DNA from: Planctomycetia bacterium | GTDB taxonomy: Bacteria > Planctomycetota > Planctomycetia > Pirellulales > JACPPG01 | DNA length: 64,000 nt | Direction: 5' to 3' | Assembly (NCBI GenBank): GCA_016191115.1 | Contig: JACPPG010000001.1 | Span: forward strand, 1 to 64,000 | In this document: positions 18,155 to 26,356 of the stretch, piece by piece | Position numbering within the stretch: position 1 is the first letter of the stretch | How the letters are laid out: each line of letters starts with the position of its first letter | Translations under genes and position numbers: made by a program | The notes under the pieces: model-generated | What the model saw: the letters and a program-made list of their open reading frames with translations, nothing else | Database searches by the model: none | Told to the model about the DNA's origin: nothing

Positions 18155-18212
18155 CCGAGCGCTGACGGCACAGGCGCAGCCGCCGGGCACGTTGGTCTTT
18201 TGCATCCGCGGA

Positions 18213-19667
18213 TCACCCGACCAGGCGCTTTACGACCTCGCCCGCCACGTCCGTGAGGCGGAAGTCGCGCCCCTGGAAGCGGTACGTCAGCCGCAGGTGG
18301 TCGAGGCCCAACAAGTGCAGGATCGTGGCCTGCAGATCGTGGACGTGCACCTGCTCTTGGGGGTCCGCGGCCGAAAAACCCAGCTCGTCGGTCTGGCCGA
18401 TGGTCTGGCCGGGCTTGACGCCGCCGCCGGCCAACCACGCGGTGTAGGCCTCGATGTGGTGGTCGCGCCCCAGCGACCCCCGGTCCTCGCCCATGGGCGT
18501 GCGGCCGAACTCTCCACCCCAGATCACGAGCGTTTCGTCGAGCATGCCGCGCCGCTTGAGGTCCATGACCAGCGCCGCGGCCGGCTGGTCGGTTTCGCGG
18601 CAGATCTGTTCGAGCGCGCCCTCCAGGTTCTCCGATCCGCCGTGATGATCCCAATCGGTGTGGAACAAGGTCACGAAGCGCACGCCGCGCTCGACCAGCC
18701 GCCGCGCCAACAGGCAATTGTTGGCGAACGACGCCTCGCCCGGCTTCGCCCCATAGAGCGCCAACGTATGGGGCGTCTCGCTCGCCAGGTCGATCAGCTC
18801 GGGCGCGCTGTGCTGCATGCGGTAGGCCATCTCGTACGAGGCGATGCGGGCGGCGATCTCATCGTCGCCTGTTTCCTCGAACCGCCTGCGATTGATCTTG
18901 CCGATCGCGTCCAGCGTTCGGCGTTGCTCGGCCGCGGAGACGCCGATCGGCGTCGCCAGGTCCAGGATCGGATCGCCCGAGTTGCGCAGAGGCACGCCCT
19001 GATAGACGCTCGACAAAAACGCGTTGCCCCACAGGGCGGCGCCGGAGCGCGGGCCGCGCGGCCCGCTCTTCAAGACAACGAAGCCCGGCAGGTCCTGCGT
19101 TTCGCTCCCTAGCCCGTAGAGGACCCAAGAGCCCATGCTGGGCCGGCCGAACTGCGGCGAGCCGGTAGCCAGCATCAGCTTCGCCGGGCCGTGGTTGAAG
19201 ACGTCCGTCTTCATGGTGCGGATGATGGCGATCTGGTCGGCGATCGCCGCCGTGTGCGGCAACAGCTCCGATAGCTCTGCCCCCGACTCGCCGTGCCGGG
19301 CAAACTGCCGCTTCGTGCCCAAAAGCTTGGCGTCGGGCTTGATGAAGGCAAAACGTTTGCCCTCGGTGTACGAAGCGGGGATCGGCTGGCCCGATAGCTC
19401 GCGCAATTTGGGTTTCAGGTCGAATAGCTCGAGTTGGCTGGGACCGCCGGCCATGAACAGTTGGATGACGGCCTTGGCCTTGGGCTGAAAGTGCGGCGGC
19501 TTGACGGCCAGCGGCCCAGCCCGCGCCGCGGCGGCTGCCAGCCCGTCGCGCTCCATCAGCGCCGCCAAGGCGATGCCGCCCAGACTCAGACCGCAGTCGC
19601 TGAAGAACTGCCGCCGGCTCAGCGTCAAAGCGGCATGCTCTTCGGCCATTGTGGGTCGTTCGTTCAT
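18213..19667 (-). CDS. DUF1501 protein (sulfatase-like fold), Tat-type leader
   Basis: 484 residues. The N-terminus SRRQFFSDCGLSLGGIALAAL has a twin-arginine leader. Family marks follow: QLFMAGGPSQLELFDLKPKL, TDVFNHGPAKLMLATGS, RFVTLFHTDWDHHGG and LVIWGGEFGRTPM, matching the metal-binding DUF1501 pattern related to sulfatases and phosphatases. In planctomycetes this family is usually encoded next to a PSD1/cytochrome protein, as here (22 bases downstream of it, same strand, probably one transcript). The pair is thought to act in the periplasm; a biochemical role is not established. Confidence 0.93.
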   Translation of the reverse strand: MNERPTMAEEHAALTLSRRQFFSDCGLSLGGIALAALMERDGLAAAAARAGPLAVKPPHFQPKAKAVIQLFMAGGPSQLELFDLKPKLRELSGQPIPASYTEGKRFAFIKPDAKLLGTKRQFARHGESGAELSELLPHTAAIADQIAIIRTMKTDVFNHGPAKLMLATGSPQFGRPSMGSWVLYGLGSETQDLPGFVVLKSGPRGPRSGAALWGNAFLSSVYQGVPLRNSGDPILDLATPIGVSAAEQRRTLDAIGKINRRRFEETGDDEIAARIASYEMAYRMQHSAPELIDLASETPHTLALYGAKPGEASFANNCLLARRLVERGVRFVTLFHTDWDHHGGSENLEGALEQICRETDQPAAALVMDLKRRGMLDETLVIWGGEFGRTPMGEDRGSLGRDHHIEAYTAWLAGGGVKPGQTIGQTDELGFSAADPQEQVHVHDLQATILHLLGLDHLRLTYRFQGRDFRLTDVAGEVVKRLVG

Positions 19668-19688
19668 GTGAATGCTACGGATCGCGCA

Positions 19689-22600
19689 CTATTCGCGGGT
19701 CATGAATTCGTCGAGGTTCAGTAGCGCCCGCGCCACGCTGGTCCACGCGGCATATTGGCGCGGGTCCGCCGACTCGGGCAGTTTCATCGGAGGCTGGATC
19801 GTTTTTGTCATCGCATCATCGCGCGCGACTTTCGCATCGGCCAATTCGTCGGCCAATAGCTCCGTTAAGCAGGCCCGTTCGTAGTCGCTCGGCTCGCGCG
19901 CCAGGCACAGGCGGAAGGCATGGCGGACGCGGCCGGCAGCGTCCGCGCGCGGCGACTCGGCCAATACGCGCACGGCCAGCGCCCGCGCCGCCTCGATGCA
20001 CGCTTCGTCGTTCAGTAGCGTCAGGGCCTGCAATGGCGTGTTGGCCCGATCGCGCCGCGTGCACGTCGTGCTTCCCTCCGGGGCGTCGAACACCTTCAGA
20101 AACGGGTGCGGCGTCGAGCGCCAATGGTACGTGTACATGCCGCGGCGATAGCGGTCCTCTCCCGTGCTCGTCTTCCACTCGCGGACGCTGCGCGTCAGCG
20201 CCATCACACCGTCGGGCTGGGGCGGAAAGACGCTGGGCCCGCCGACCTTGGGCGACAACAGCCCGCTCGTGGCCAGCGTCACGTCGCGGACCGCCTCGGC
20301 CTCGACGCGCAAGCGCGATTGCCGGGCCAGCAGCCGATTATCCGGATCGACCGCAGCCAACTCCGGGCATGCGCGCGATTGTTGCCGATACGTGGCCGAT
20401 GTGACGATCAGGCGGTGCATCGCTTTCATGCTTAAGCCGCGGGCCACGAACTCGCCGGCCAGCCAATCCAACAGCTCAGGGTGCGTCGGCGGCGTGCCTT
20501 GGGTGCCGAAATCGTTCGACGTCTCGACCAGCCCTCGGCCAAAATACTGCTGCCAGAAGCGATTCATCGTGACCCGCGCCACCAGCGGATTGGCCGGGGC
20601 GACAAGCCACCGTGCCAGATCGAGCCGGGTGGGCTGCTCGCCGCTCGTGGACAGCGGCGGTAGCACGCTCGGCACATCCGGCGGCACGACGGGTCCGTCG
20701 CGCAGATACTCGCCGCGGATCAACAGGTGCGTCTCGCGCGGCTTGTCGCGCTCGCGCATGGCGAGCGTTGTGGGGATCGACTGCGTGAGCTTGTTGAGGT
20801 CGGACTTGATCGCGGCCATTTTGCCTGCCAGTTCCCGCCGGCCAGGATCCACTTTGTCGAACTCCGCGAGCACCAGATCGCGCTCGTTTGCGGTGCGTTT
20901 GTCGGCCGGCACCGCGATGGCATCGCGCACGGGCCCTCCGACCCGCAGCGCCTCGCCCTCGGCGCTTGTAAGGCTCAGGCGGAAGCGGCCGGGCAGGTAA
21001 TTGTTGCGGACGTTGCGCGCCTTGAGCCGGAAGACGAGCGTCCGCCCTTCGGTCGCCAGCCCGTCGCGCAGTGCGAGGATGGCATTGCGGTCGGTCCCTG
21101 GCCTTTTAGCGGTGACGTTCAGGGACCAGCCGGTGCCTGAGTTGCCGTCGATCAGGTGCTCGACGGGAAAGTTTCCTTTCGCGTCGGTAGCGGTGGACCA
21201 TTGCCAGGCGGCGGTCTGCCCCTTGGCATCGCCGACGGCCGGAGTTTCCAGCGTCAATTCGGCGAGGACGAAGTTGCCGTTGTCCTCAAGGCCCGGGCCA
21301 TGCCGCGGCAGGCTGTCGTCGGTCAGCACTTCCAGGCGCACCGCGGTGACCCGCGAGAGCGGCGCGACGGCCGTCACGGTATAGATCTCGTCGATCTTCC
21401 GGTCCCCCTCGGCCAACAGCGATCGATCGCCAAGGTTCTTCAGCGTGGCCGCGCCCGAGGCGCACGTGGCTTCAAGCGGGTCGAGAACGGTCCATTCGAC
21501 AGCCGCGATGCCGGCCACGAGCTGCTGTTCCCACTGGGCGCGTCGCTCGGCGGTTTCCTGGTCGTAGCGGCGCAGATCGGCTTCGGCCGACTTGACCCCC
21601 TCCGCGAGCTCCGCCTGCTGTCCCGATTGCTCGGGCGTCGGCACGGGCACAGTCGGTTCATCCGCGCCGTTCAATAGGGCGAACATGCCGTAGAAATCGC
21701 GCTGCGAGATCGGATCGAATTTGTGGTCGTGACAGCGCGCGCAGGCCAAGGTCAGTCCCAGGAACACGGCGCCGGTCGTGCCGACCCGATCGACCACGGC
21801 CTCGACGCGAAACTCCTCCGGGTCGGTGCCCCCCTCCTCGTTGATCATCGTGTTGCGGTGAAAGCCGGTCGCCACGATCTGGTCGAGCGACGCCTCGGGC
21901 AGCATGTCGCCGGCGATCTGCTGAATCGTGAACTGATCGAATGGCAAATCGCGGTTGAGCGCGTCGATCACCCAATCGCGATATTTCCAGATGCTGCGCG
22001 GATTGTCATTCGTGTAGCCGTTGCTGTCGGCGTAGCGGGCCAGATCGAGCCAGTGCCGCCCCCACCGCTCGCCGTAGTGGGGCGAGGCCAACAGCCGTTC
22101 GACCAACTGCTCGTAGGCGTCCGCGCGCTTGTCGGCCAGGAATTCATCGACCTGGGCGATCGACGGTGGCAAGCCCACAAGGTCGAGAAATAGCCGGCGG
22201 ACGAGCGTCGCGCGGTCGGCCTCGGGCGATGGCTCGATTCGTTCGCGCTCGAGCCGCGCGAGAATAAACGCATCGATGGGATTGCGCACGCGGTCAGCAC
22301 GCTGAACCGTGGGCGCCGGTGACCGCGCAACCGGCTGAAACGACCAGTGGTCGCTCTTGCGGCGGGTGCCCGCGGCGGGGCGATCGTCGGCCGGCGCCTT
22401 GGCGCCCGCGTCGATCCACCGGACGAGCGTGGCAATTTGCTCGGAGGAGAGCCGGGGGCCCTCGGGCGGCATCGCCTTCACATCTTCGTCCGAGCCGCTG
22501 ATTGCCTTGACGAGCAAGCTCTCCTTGCTCGCGCCGGGCACGATCGCCGGGCCGCTGTAGCCCCCTTCGCGCGCGGTTGAGACCGCGTCCAGACGCAGGC

Positions 22601-22832
22601 CCGACTTCTGCTCGTCCGGGCCGTGGCACTTGTAGCAATGCGCCGCCAGGATCGGCTGAACGTCGCGTCGGTAGTCGACCGGCCCGTCGGCCGTGGCGCG
22701 CTGGGCCGAGACGATCAGGGCAAGTATCAGTGGTGCTGCGGCGCGGCTGACGAACCGCGGAAGGCGGGCACGATGCCCGCCCCCCACGCGCGCGGCTTGT
22801 TGGCCAGACACCGGCATGCTTTCGAATCTCAT
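19689..22832 (-). CDS. PSD1 / planctomycete cytochrome C protein (DUF1549-DUF1553)
   Basis: About 1047 residues from ATG 22832; an ATG at 22889 and one at 22817 are alternatives. A hydrophobic leader (APLILALIVSAQRATADG) is followed by the planctomycete cytochrome domain (VDYRRDVQPILAAHCYKCHG, with the CxxCH heme site), then DUF1549 (NPIDAFILARLERERIEPSP, LDLVGLPPS), a carbohydrate-binding-like middle region, and DUF1553 near the C-terminus (RVTMNRFWQQYFGRGLVETS, NTPLQALTLLND). A family C hairpin at 22761-22785 is translated in frame ahead of the hydrophobic leader (VGGGHRARLPR). First gene of the pair with the DUF1501 protein. Confidence 0.92.
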   Translation of the reverse strand: MRFESMPVSGQQAARVGGGHRARLPRFVSRAAAPLILALIVSAQRATADGPVDYRRDVQPILAAHCYKCHGPDEQKSGLRLDAVSTAREGGYSGPAIVPGASKESLLVKAISGSDEDVKAMPPEGPRLSSEQIATLVRWIDAGAKAPADDRPAAGTRRKSDHWSFQPVARSPAPTVQRADRVRNPIDAFILARLERERIEPSPEADRATLVRRLFLDLVGLPPSIAQVDEFLADKRADAYEQLVERLLASPHYGERWGRHWLDLARYADSNGYTNDNPRSIWKYRDWVIDALNRDLPFDQFTIQQIAGDMLPEASLDQIVATGFHRNTMINEEGGTDPEEFRVEAVVDRVGTTGAVFLGLTLACARCHDHKFDPISQRDFYGMFALLNGADEPTVPVPTPEQSGQQAELAEGVKSAEADLRRYDQETAERRAQWEQQLVAGIAAVEWTVLDPLEATCASGAATLKNLGDRSLLAEGDRKIDEIYTVTAVAPLSRVTAVRLEVLTDDSLPRHGPGLEDNGNFVLAELTLETPAVGDAKGQTAAWQWSTATDAKGNFPVEHLIDGNSGTGWSLNVTAKRPGTDRNAILALRDGLATEGRTLVFRLKARNVRNNYLPGRFRLSLTSAEGEALRVGGPVRDAIAVPADKRTANERDLVLAEFDKVDPGRRELAGKMAAIKSDLNKLTQSIPTTLAMRERDKPRETHLLIRGEYLRDGPVVPPDVPSVLPPLSTSGEQPTRLDLARWLVAPANPLVARVTMNRFWQQYFGRGLVETSNDFGTQGTPPTHPELLDWLAGEFVARGLSMKAMHRLIVTSATYRQQSRACPELAAVDPDNRLLARQSRLRVEAEAVRDVTLATSGLLSPKVGGPSVFPPQPDGVMALTRSVREWKTSTGEDRYRRGMYTYHWRSTPHPFLKVFDAPEGSTTCTRRDRANTPLQALTLLNDEACIEAARALAVRVLAESPRADAAGRVRHAFRLCLAREPSDYERACLTELLADELADAKVARDDAMTKTIQPPMKLPESADPRQYAAWTSVARALLNLDEFMTRE
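22761..22785 (+). repeat. Family C GC hairpin, copy 2 (inside a reading frame)
   Basis: AAGGCGGGCACGATGCCCGC followed by CCCCC, with one change in the loop. Lies inside the N-terminal coding region of the PSD1 gene, antisense to it. Confidence 0.8.
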
Positions 22833-22889
22833 CGGTCGGTCGATGCTCCGTACGTCGAAGCAAGCGTCCGGGGAGCTCAAGCGAATCAA

Positions 22890-23561
22890 GCGCTCGTCGG
22901 CTGGAACGATTCTAATGAAGCCAGCGAGGGATCATGCTGGTTCAACAGGGCGGGTTTGCGGCGATCGCGGCACGCGCCACAGCCACGGTCGGTATCAAGT
23001 CTCGATGTTACCCGCCCAAGCGCGGCCTCGCAACCTTTGGGCCGGTGGCGCGCAGGGCCATTCTGTTTTTCAAAATGGCGAGGCGGGAAAATGGGACTGG
23101 CTCCGAGCATAAACAGCGCAAGCCCTTTCAGACCAACGTTGCGTCTCGGTGCCTGTCCCACTTTCCCGCCGGTGCGCCGCCGTTCGAGCTTGAATCTGTG
23201 AACGGCCCTGCCGGTGGCGCGCGGCTCGATGGGATCATGACTCCTTGTCAATATGCGTTCGGCGTGCGAGTGCCATCAATACGGGCATGGTCGGCACTCC
23301 TTTTTAATCGCTGCTGTTCCCTTCGTCTTCCCCGGCTCACGGACTGTGGGTCCCAGCCAACGAGCGCGGAATTGATTTGCTCTCTCGATGCCTTAAGCGG
23401 AGAATGAACGCCGCCACGGCTCTAGCGGCGTTTCAACTCGTGAGTCACTTCTACGTCAGGTACTAGGACTAGGCGGCGCAGGTGCTAGGAACCAGCCTGC
23501 CGCGGTACTACCAGTTGGAGCGACGGGCCCTCAAAAAGCGCCGACCTCGTGGCTAAGACGC
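22890..23561. other. Intergenic region with one family B element
   Basis: Upstream of the PSD1 gene. Apart from the family B copy at 23056-23209 I see no gene or recognisable signal here. Confidence 0.5.
23056..23209 (+). repeat. Family B palindromic element, copy 2 (full length)
   Basis: A 154-bp copy from GGCCATTCTG to TGTGAACGGCCCT. Direct repeats GCCGGTGGCGCGC flank it at 23041-23053 and 23210-23222 (13 of 13 identical). Confidence 0.92.
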
Positions 23562-23717
23562 ATGATCGGAGACCGATCGGTGTCGAAGATTGTGTTTCAT
23601 CGAGAGCTGACCACCGATGAAGTCGCGGCCATCGCGCAGGCATTTCCAGAAGCGTCGGTGTCGAAGATTTGGCCGCCCGACAAAAGCGAGACGATTGGGG
23701 CAATCAGAGCAAAATAG
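23562..23717 (+). CDS. Possible 51-residue ORF or gene remnant
   Basis: ATG 23562 to TAG 23717. The peptide has a credible folded look (VSKIVFHRELTTDEVAAIAQ), with VSKI appearing twice. It ends 20 bases before the next small ORF. There is no recognised family and no clear ribosome binding site; it could be the tail of a lost gene. Confidence 0.3.
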   Translation: MIGDRSVSKIVFHRELTTDEVAAIAQAFPEASVSKIWPPDKSETIGAIRAK

Positions 23718-23737
23718 CCGCCGCGCCAATTATTCCA

Positions 23738-23959
23738 ATGAACACGTATCCTTCCCGGCGCCGCTGGTTCCAGTTCGGGATGGGGACGATGCTTGTCGTG
23801 GTCGTCTTGATTGCCATCGGCGCCTGGCTGTTGACGCTTCCGCCCGCGGCAGTGCTCACCACTATGGATGGTGAGCCCGACTATATCCCGTGGGCAATCG
23901 AGGCGACGATTCGCCTGACGCTCTATGGACTGTCGGTAGCATTGGGCCTGCGCCTCTGA
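23738..23959 (+). CDS. Small membrane protein with RRRWFQFG leader
   Basis: 73 residues. MNTYPSRRRWFQFGMGTM is followed by one hydrophobic helix (VVVVLIAIGAWLLTL) and a second possible helix at the end (LTLYGLSVALGL). The basic RRRWxQFG leader is widespread on planctomycete small membrane proteins. Function unknown. It is the first of several ORFs with this leader within 1.3 kb. Confidence 0.55.
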   Translation: MNTYPSRRRWFQFGMGTMLVVVVLIAIGAWLLTLPPAAVLTTMDGEPDYIPWAIEATIRLTLYGLSVALGLRL

Positions 23960-23996
23960 CGGCGATGGCGAACGAGACGCGCGGTAGAATGCCCCC

Positions 23997-24086
23997 ATGG
24001 TCGAAACACAACAGAAGCCCCGTCGCCGCTGGTTGCAGTTCGGGATGGGATTGGCGTTTTTCCGCAGCGACCGTCTGGTATCATGA
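23997..24086 (+). pseudogene. Truncated RRRWLQFG leader ORF (29 residues)
   Basis: ATG 23997 to TGA 24086. It begins MVETQQKPRRRWLQFGMG, the same leader as its neighbours, but leaves the pattern after GLAFF and stops before a complete membrane helix. Best read as the stump of a gene whose remainder was lost. Confidence 0.45.
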
Positions 24087-24137
24087 ATTCCGAACCGCTT
24101 GAATCCGGCCCGCGCGTCGGCCGATAAGACGCGATTC

Positions 24138-24503
24138 ATGCCCGGCAAGGTTGAGGTGGCGGAAGGGGAATCCATCAAAAGCGCCCTCAGGCGGCTTCGA
24201 AAAGCGGTTGCATCGGCAGGCGGATTGCGCGTCGGTCCGAATCTGCGCCAGCGAGAGCGTCTTCGCCGCAAGGACTACTACTTGAAGCCGAGCGCCAAAA
24301 GGCAGCAGCGCAAAAAAGTCACTGAACGTTGGCGGCGTCGAGCTGGCGCGGACTACTGTGAGATGACGGATTTGGCGCCCCTGCGAACGTGGAGCATGAG
24401 CAGGAAAATCCTGAGGAACAATGCCAGGATCGCCCAGGCTTGTACTGCGCTGCCGGCGAATCCCGCCGCGTCGGCGATTCTTAGCCGTGAACCGCCACCG
24501 TAA
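24138..24503 (+). CDS. bS21-like ribosomal protein homolog
   Basis: 121 residues from ATG 24138. The first 75 or so follow the bS21 pattern: VEVAEGESIKSALRRLRKAV, then a short variable loop, RRKDYYLKPSAKRQQRKK and a basic stretch. Normal bS21 has about 60-70 residues; here a roughly 15-residue insertion (AGGLRVGPNLRQRERL) and a 45-residue non-basic tail are added, so the true stop may have been lost. The gene sits among small ORFs of uncertain function rather than with ribosomal genes. It may be an accessory paralogue or a decayed copy. Confidence 0.55.
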   Translation: MPGKVEVAEGESIKSALRRLRKAVASAGGLRVGPNLRQRERLRRKDYYLKPSAKRQQRKKVTERWRRRAGADYCEMTDLAPLRTWSMSRKILRNNARIAQACTALPANPAASAILSREPPP

Positions 24504-24506
24504 GAG

Positions 24507-24971
24507 ATGGTCGTCATGTCCACCGACGCCCAACCAAAGCCCCGCCGCCGCTGGTCCCAGTTCGGATTGGGGACGATGTTCGTGGCAATGACGCTGTTGG
24601 CCATATGGATGGGCGCGGCCGTCAATAAGATGCACGAACGACAGCAGTTGCTCCGATGGGCGCAGTCGCAAGGTGCGGTGGTCTCCGAGTATCCGATCAA
24701 GTTCATGAAAATATCAGCGACTCAGGAGAGTTGGGCAGCAATCCAAATGACAGATAAGGCCGCTCCCACGCCGTCACTTACCCAGCGCCTTCTTGGCGAA
24801 TCACCTGTCACGACAATCGTGTTTTCGGGTCCTGTAGCGGACGCCAAGAAGGAAGCACTCAGTCGGGCTTTCACCAAAGCCCAGCTTGTCGAGACGCGCT
24901 CGGATGGTTCGATGAACGAGTGGCAGCCGCCAGTCTGGGGTCCGGAGTTCGGTCCGACCCCGAGACAATAG
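24507..24971 (+). CDS. Membrane-anchored protein with RRRWSQFG leader
   Basis: 154 residues from ATG 24507 (an ATG at 24516 is also possible). AQPKPRRRWSQFGLGTMF leads into one helix (VAMTLLAIWMGAAV), followed by a soluble domain with RQQLLRWAQSQGAVVSEYPI and ending in WGPEFGPTPRQ. Likely an inner-membrane protein with its domain outside. Unknown function; same leader family as its neighbours. Confidence 0.6.
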   Translation: MVVMSTDAQPKPRRRWSQFGLGTMFVAMTLLAIWMGAAVNKMHERQQLLRWAQSQGAVVSEYPIKFMKISATQESWAAIQMTDKAAPTPSLTQRLLGESPVTTIVFSGPVADAKKEALSRAFTKAQLVETRSDGSMNEWQPPVWGPEFGPTPRQ

Positions 24972-24976
24972 CGTCG

Positions 24977-25030
24977 ATGTCCGTAGCTGGCGCCGCCCGC
25001 CGCCGCTGGTTTCCGTTTTTCACCAATTAA
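24977..25030 (+). pseudogene. RRRWFPF leader stump (17 residues)
   Basis: ATG 24977 to TAA 25030 encodes MSVAGAARRRWFPFFTN. It repeats the leader seen in three ORFs upstream and stops before any membrane helix. Interpreted as the start of a decayed member of the same family. Confidence 0.35.
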
Positions 25031-25057
25031 AGCCGAACGCCGCATCTGGAGATCGAA

Positions 25058-25378
25058 GTGGAAGCTCGAGCACTCGAAAAGTATAGAGCGGTCGTCAAGG
25101 CGCAACCGGAACCAACTCAAGCATGGTTTTTAGATTGCATGCGGGATTGTCGTTGCGGAAGTGCTAGTGCATGCCGGGAAATAAGCGGGGCATTCCTGCA
25201 TCTCGCTTTGTCAGTGGCAGAGTCCTTAAGCAATGTTCAGCTTGAGAGCCCTGACCCGATTCAAAATGCGAATGCCGCCTTGCAAGACGCCGTAAAGGCG
25301 TTTGATGGCGACGACGTAAATGAGTTTAGTGCGTTTGCCCGCGGATTTATTCGAAAGCATTTGGCAGGTGGTAGTTGA
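25058..25378 (+). CDS. Short protein resembling sigma-70 region 2
   Basis: 106 residues. Residues 27-102 run CMRDCRCGSASACREISGAF and later PDPIQNANAALQDAVKAFDG and FSAFARGFIRKHL. These align by eye with region 2 of sigma-70 factors (DLIQEGNxGLxxAVxxFD, then YAxxxIRxxI). No region 3 or 4 follows. It may be a truncated sigma factor, an antagonist or decoy, or a chance likeness. The start could be earlier; I used ATG 25058. Confidence 0.4.
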   Translation: MEARALEKYRAVVKAQPEPTQAWFLDCMRDCRCGSASACREISGAFLHLALSVAESLSNVQLESPDPIQNANAALQDAVKAFDGDDVNEFSAFARGFIRKHLAGGS

Positions 25379-25644
25379 ACGCGATTCACGTCGCTGGTCG
25401 AAGTACCACCCCTCCGCCGCCGCTGGTTTGTGGCGGCGATCCGGCGTGTTTCAGGCGTCAGGGGTTGCCATGTGTTGTGCGGGCATATGCGGGAAACTTG
25501 CCGCGATGTCGCAGTTGGCTAGGTTCGGTAGTAGGCGAGTCGCCGCCACAATCACGGGCGGCTGGTCGAATCTCTCATGCCGCTAAAGGCTGCGCTCCCA
25601 AATCGCCCGGGGCGCGTTCCCATGCTGGTTCCGAGGATCATTTC

Positions 25645-26340
25645 ATGCGTATCGCGATGCTACTTGCCACCGTGTTGTCAGCGGCGAATCTTTTCCATGA
25701 TCGACCGGCGCGGGGCGCGCCCCTCGAAGTCACTTGGCTGATTCAGTACGGCAATGAAACGCTTCAAACCGCCGACCTCTCGGGGCAGCCGCGCATGTTG
25801 CGCAATATTTCCAACTCGTTGATGACCGCGGCGCCGAGCTATCTGAATGACTCGATCTATCTGCAGCGGCGCAGCGACTTCATCAATCTTTTCCCGGAGC
25901 TCAACGGCATCGGCGAAACGTCGCAAGAGTGGCTCCGCCCGAATCGCGTCACCGTTTCTCAGCCGGCCGTGGTCGTGGCTGCCGTCCGCGAGGACGATTA
26001 TCCCGGCGCGGGTGCGCTCTTGGAGAACTTGGGTTGGACCGCGTTAGGGCAGACAGCCACGCTGGGTTATGTCGCCGGGGTCGCGAATCTGCAACTGTAC
26101 GCGGGCCTTGTGGACGCCGGTCCGGTGCAGATATCTGGCGCCGGCGTCAATGATTTGCGGGTCGCCGGGATCGACGGTGTGACGTCGTCTGACTACTTCT
26201 TTTTCCAGAGCCTTAGCGCGTTTTCTCCGGACACACTGGCGGGATTTAACCGGGTGAGCGTGCCCGAGCCCACGAGCCTGCTACTTGCCGCGCTGGCCTG
26301 CTTGGGCCTGGCGAATTGGTCGCGGGGATCGAGGCGCTAG
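25645..26340 (+). CDS. PEP-CTERM exported protein
   Basis: 231 residues from ATG 25645, preceded by GAGGA. A signal peptide (MRIAMLLATVLSAANLF) and a C-terminal PEP-CTERM sorting tail (VPEPTSLLLAALACLGLANW, then basic residues) bracket a domain with no recognised family. PEP-CTERM proteins are processed by an exosortase and released to the exterior or envelope; no exosortase is in this window. Confidence 0.8.
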   Translation: MRIAMLLATVLSAANLFHDRPARGAPLEVTWLIQYGNETLQTADLSGQPRMLRNISNSLMTAAPSYLNDSIYLQRRSDFINLFPELNGIGETSQEWLRPNRVTVSQPAVVVAAVREDDYPGAGALLENLGWTALGQTATLGYVAGVANLQLYAGLVDAGPVQISGAGVNDLRVAGIDGVTSSDYFFFQSLSAFSPDTLAGFNRVSVPEPTSLLLAALACLGLANWSRGSRR

Positions 26341-26356
26341 TCCCGTCCACGCCGAC

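Larger units (their letters stand above)
17680..18212. other. Repeat-rich intergenic region
   Basis: Contains a family E motif (17706-17724), a family C hairpin (17844-17868), a family B element (17881-18014) and the end of a Lys-rich reading frame (18015-18154). No complete gene is visible. Confidence 0.6.

Noticed and set aside
17730..19112. Long plus-strand frame across the DUF1501 gene
   Set aside because: Antisense of DUF1501 and read through repeat elements; no recognisable domain.
24353..24706. Minus-strand frame with a hydrophobic stretch (AWAILALFLRIFLLMLHVRR)
   Set aside because: Opposite the bS21-like and RRRW leader ORFs. Hydrophobicity alone is not enough; no start signal or family.
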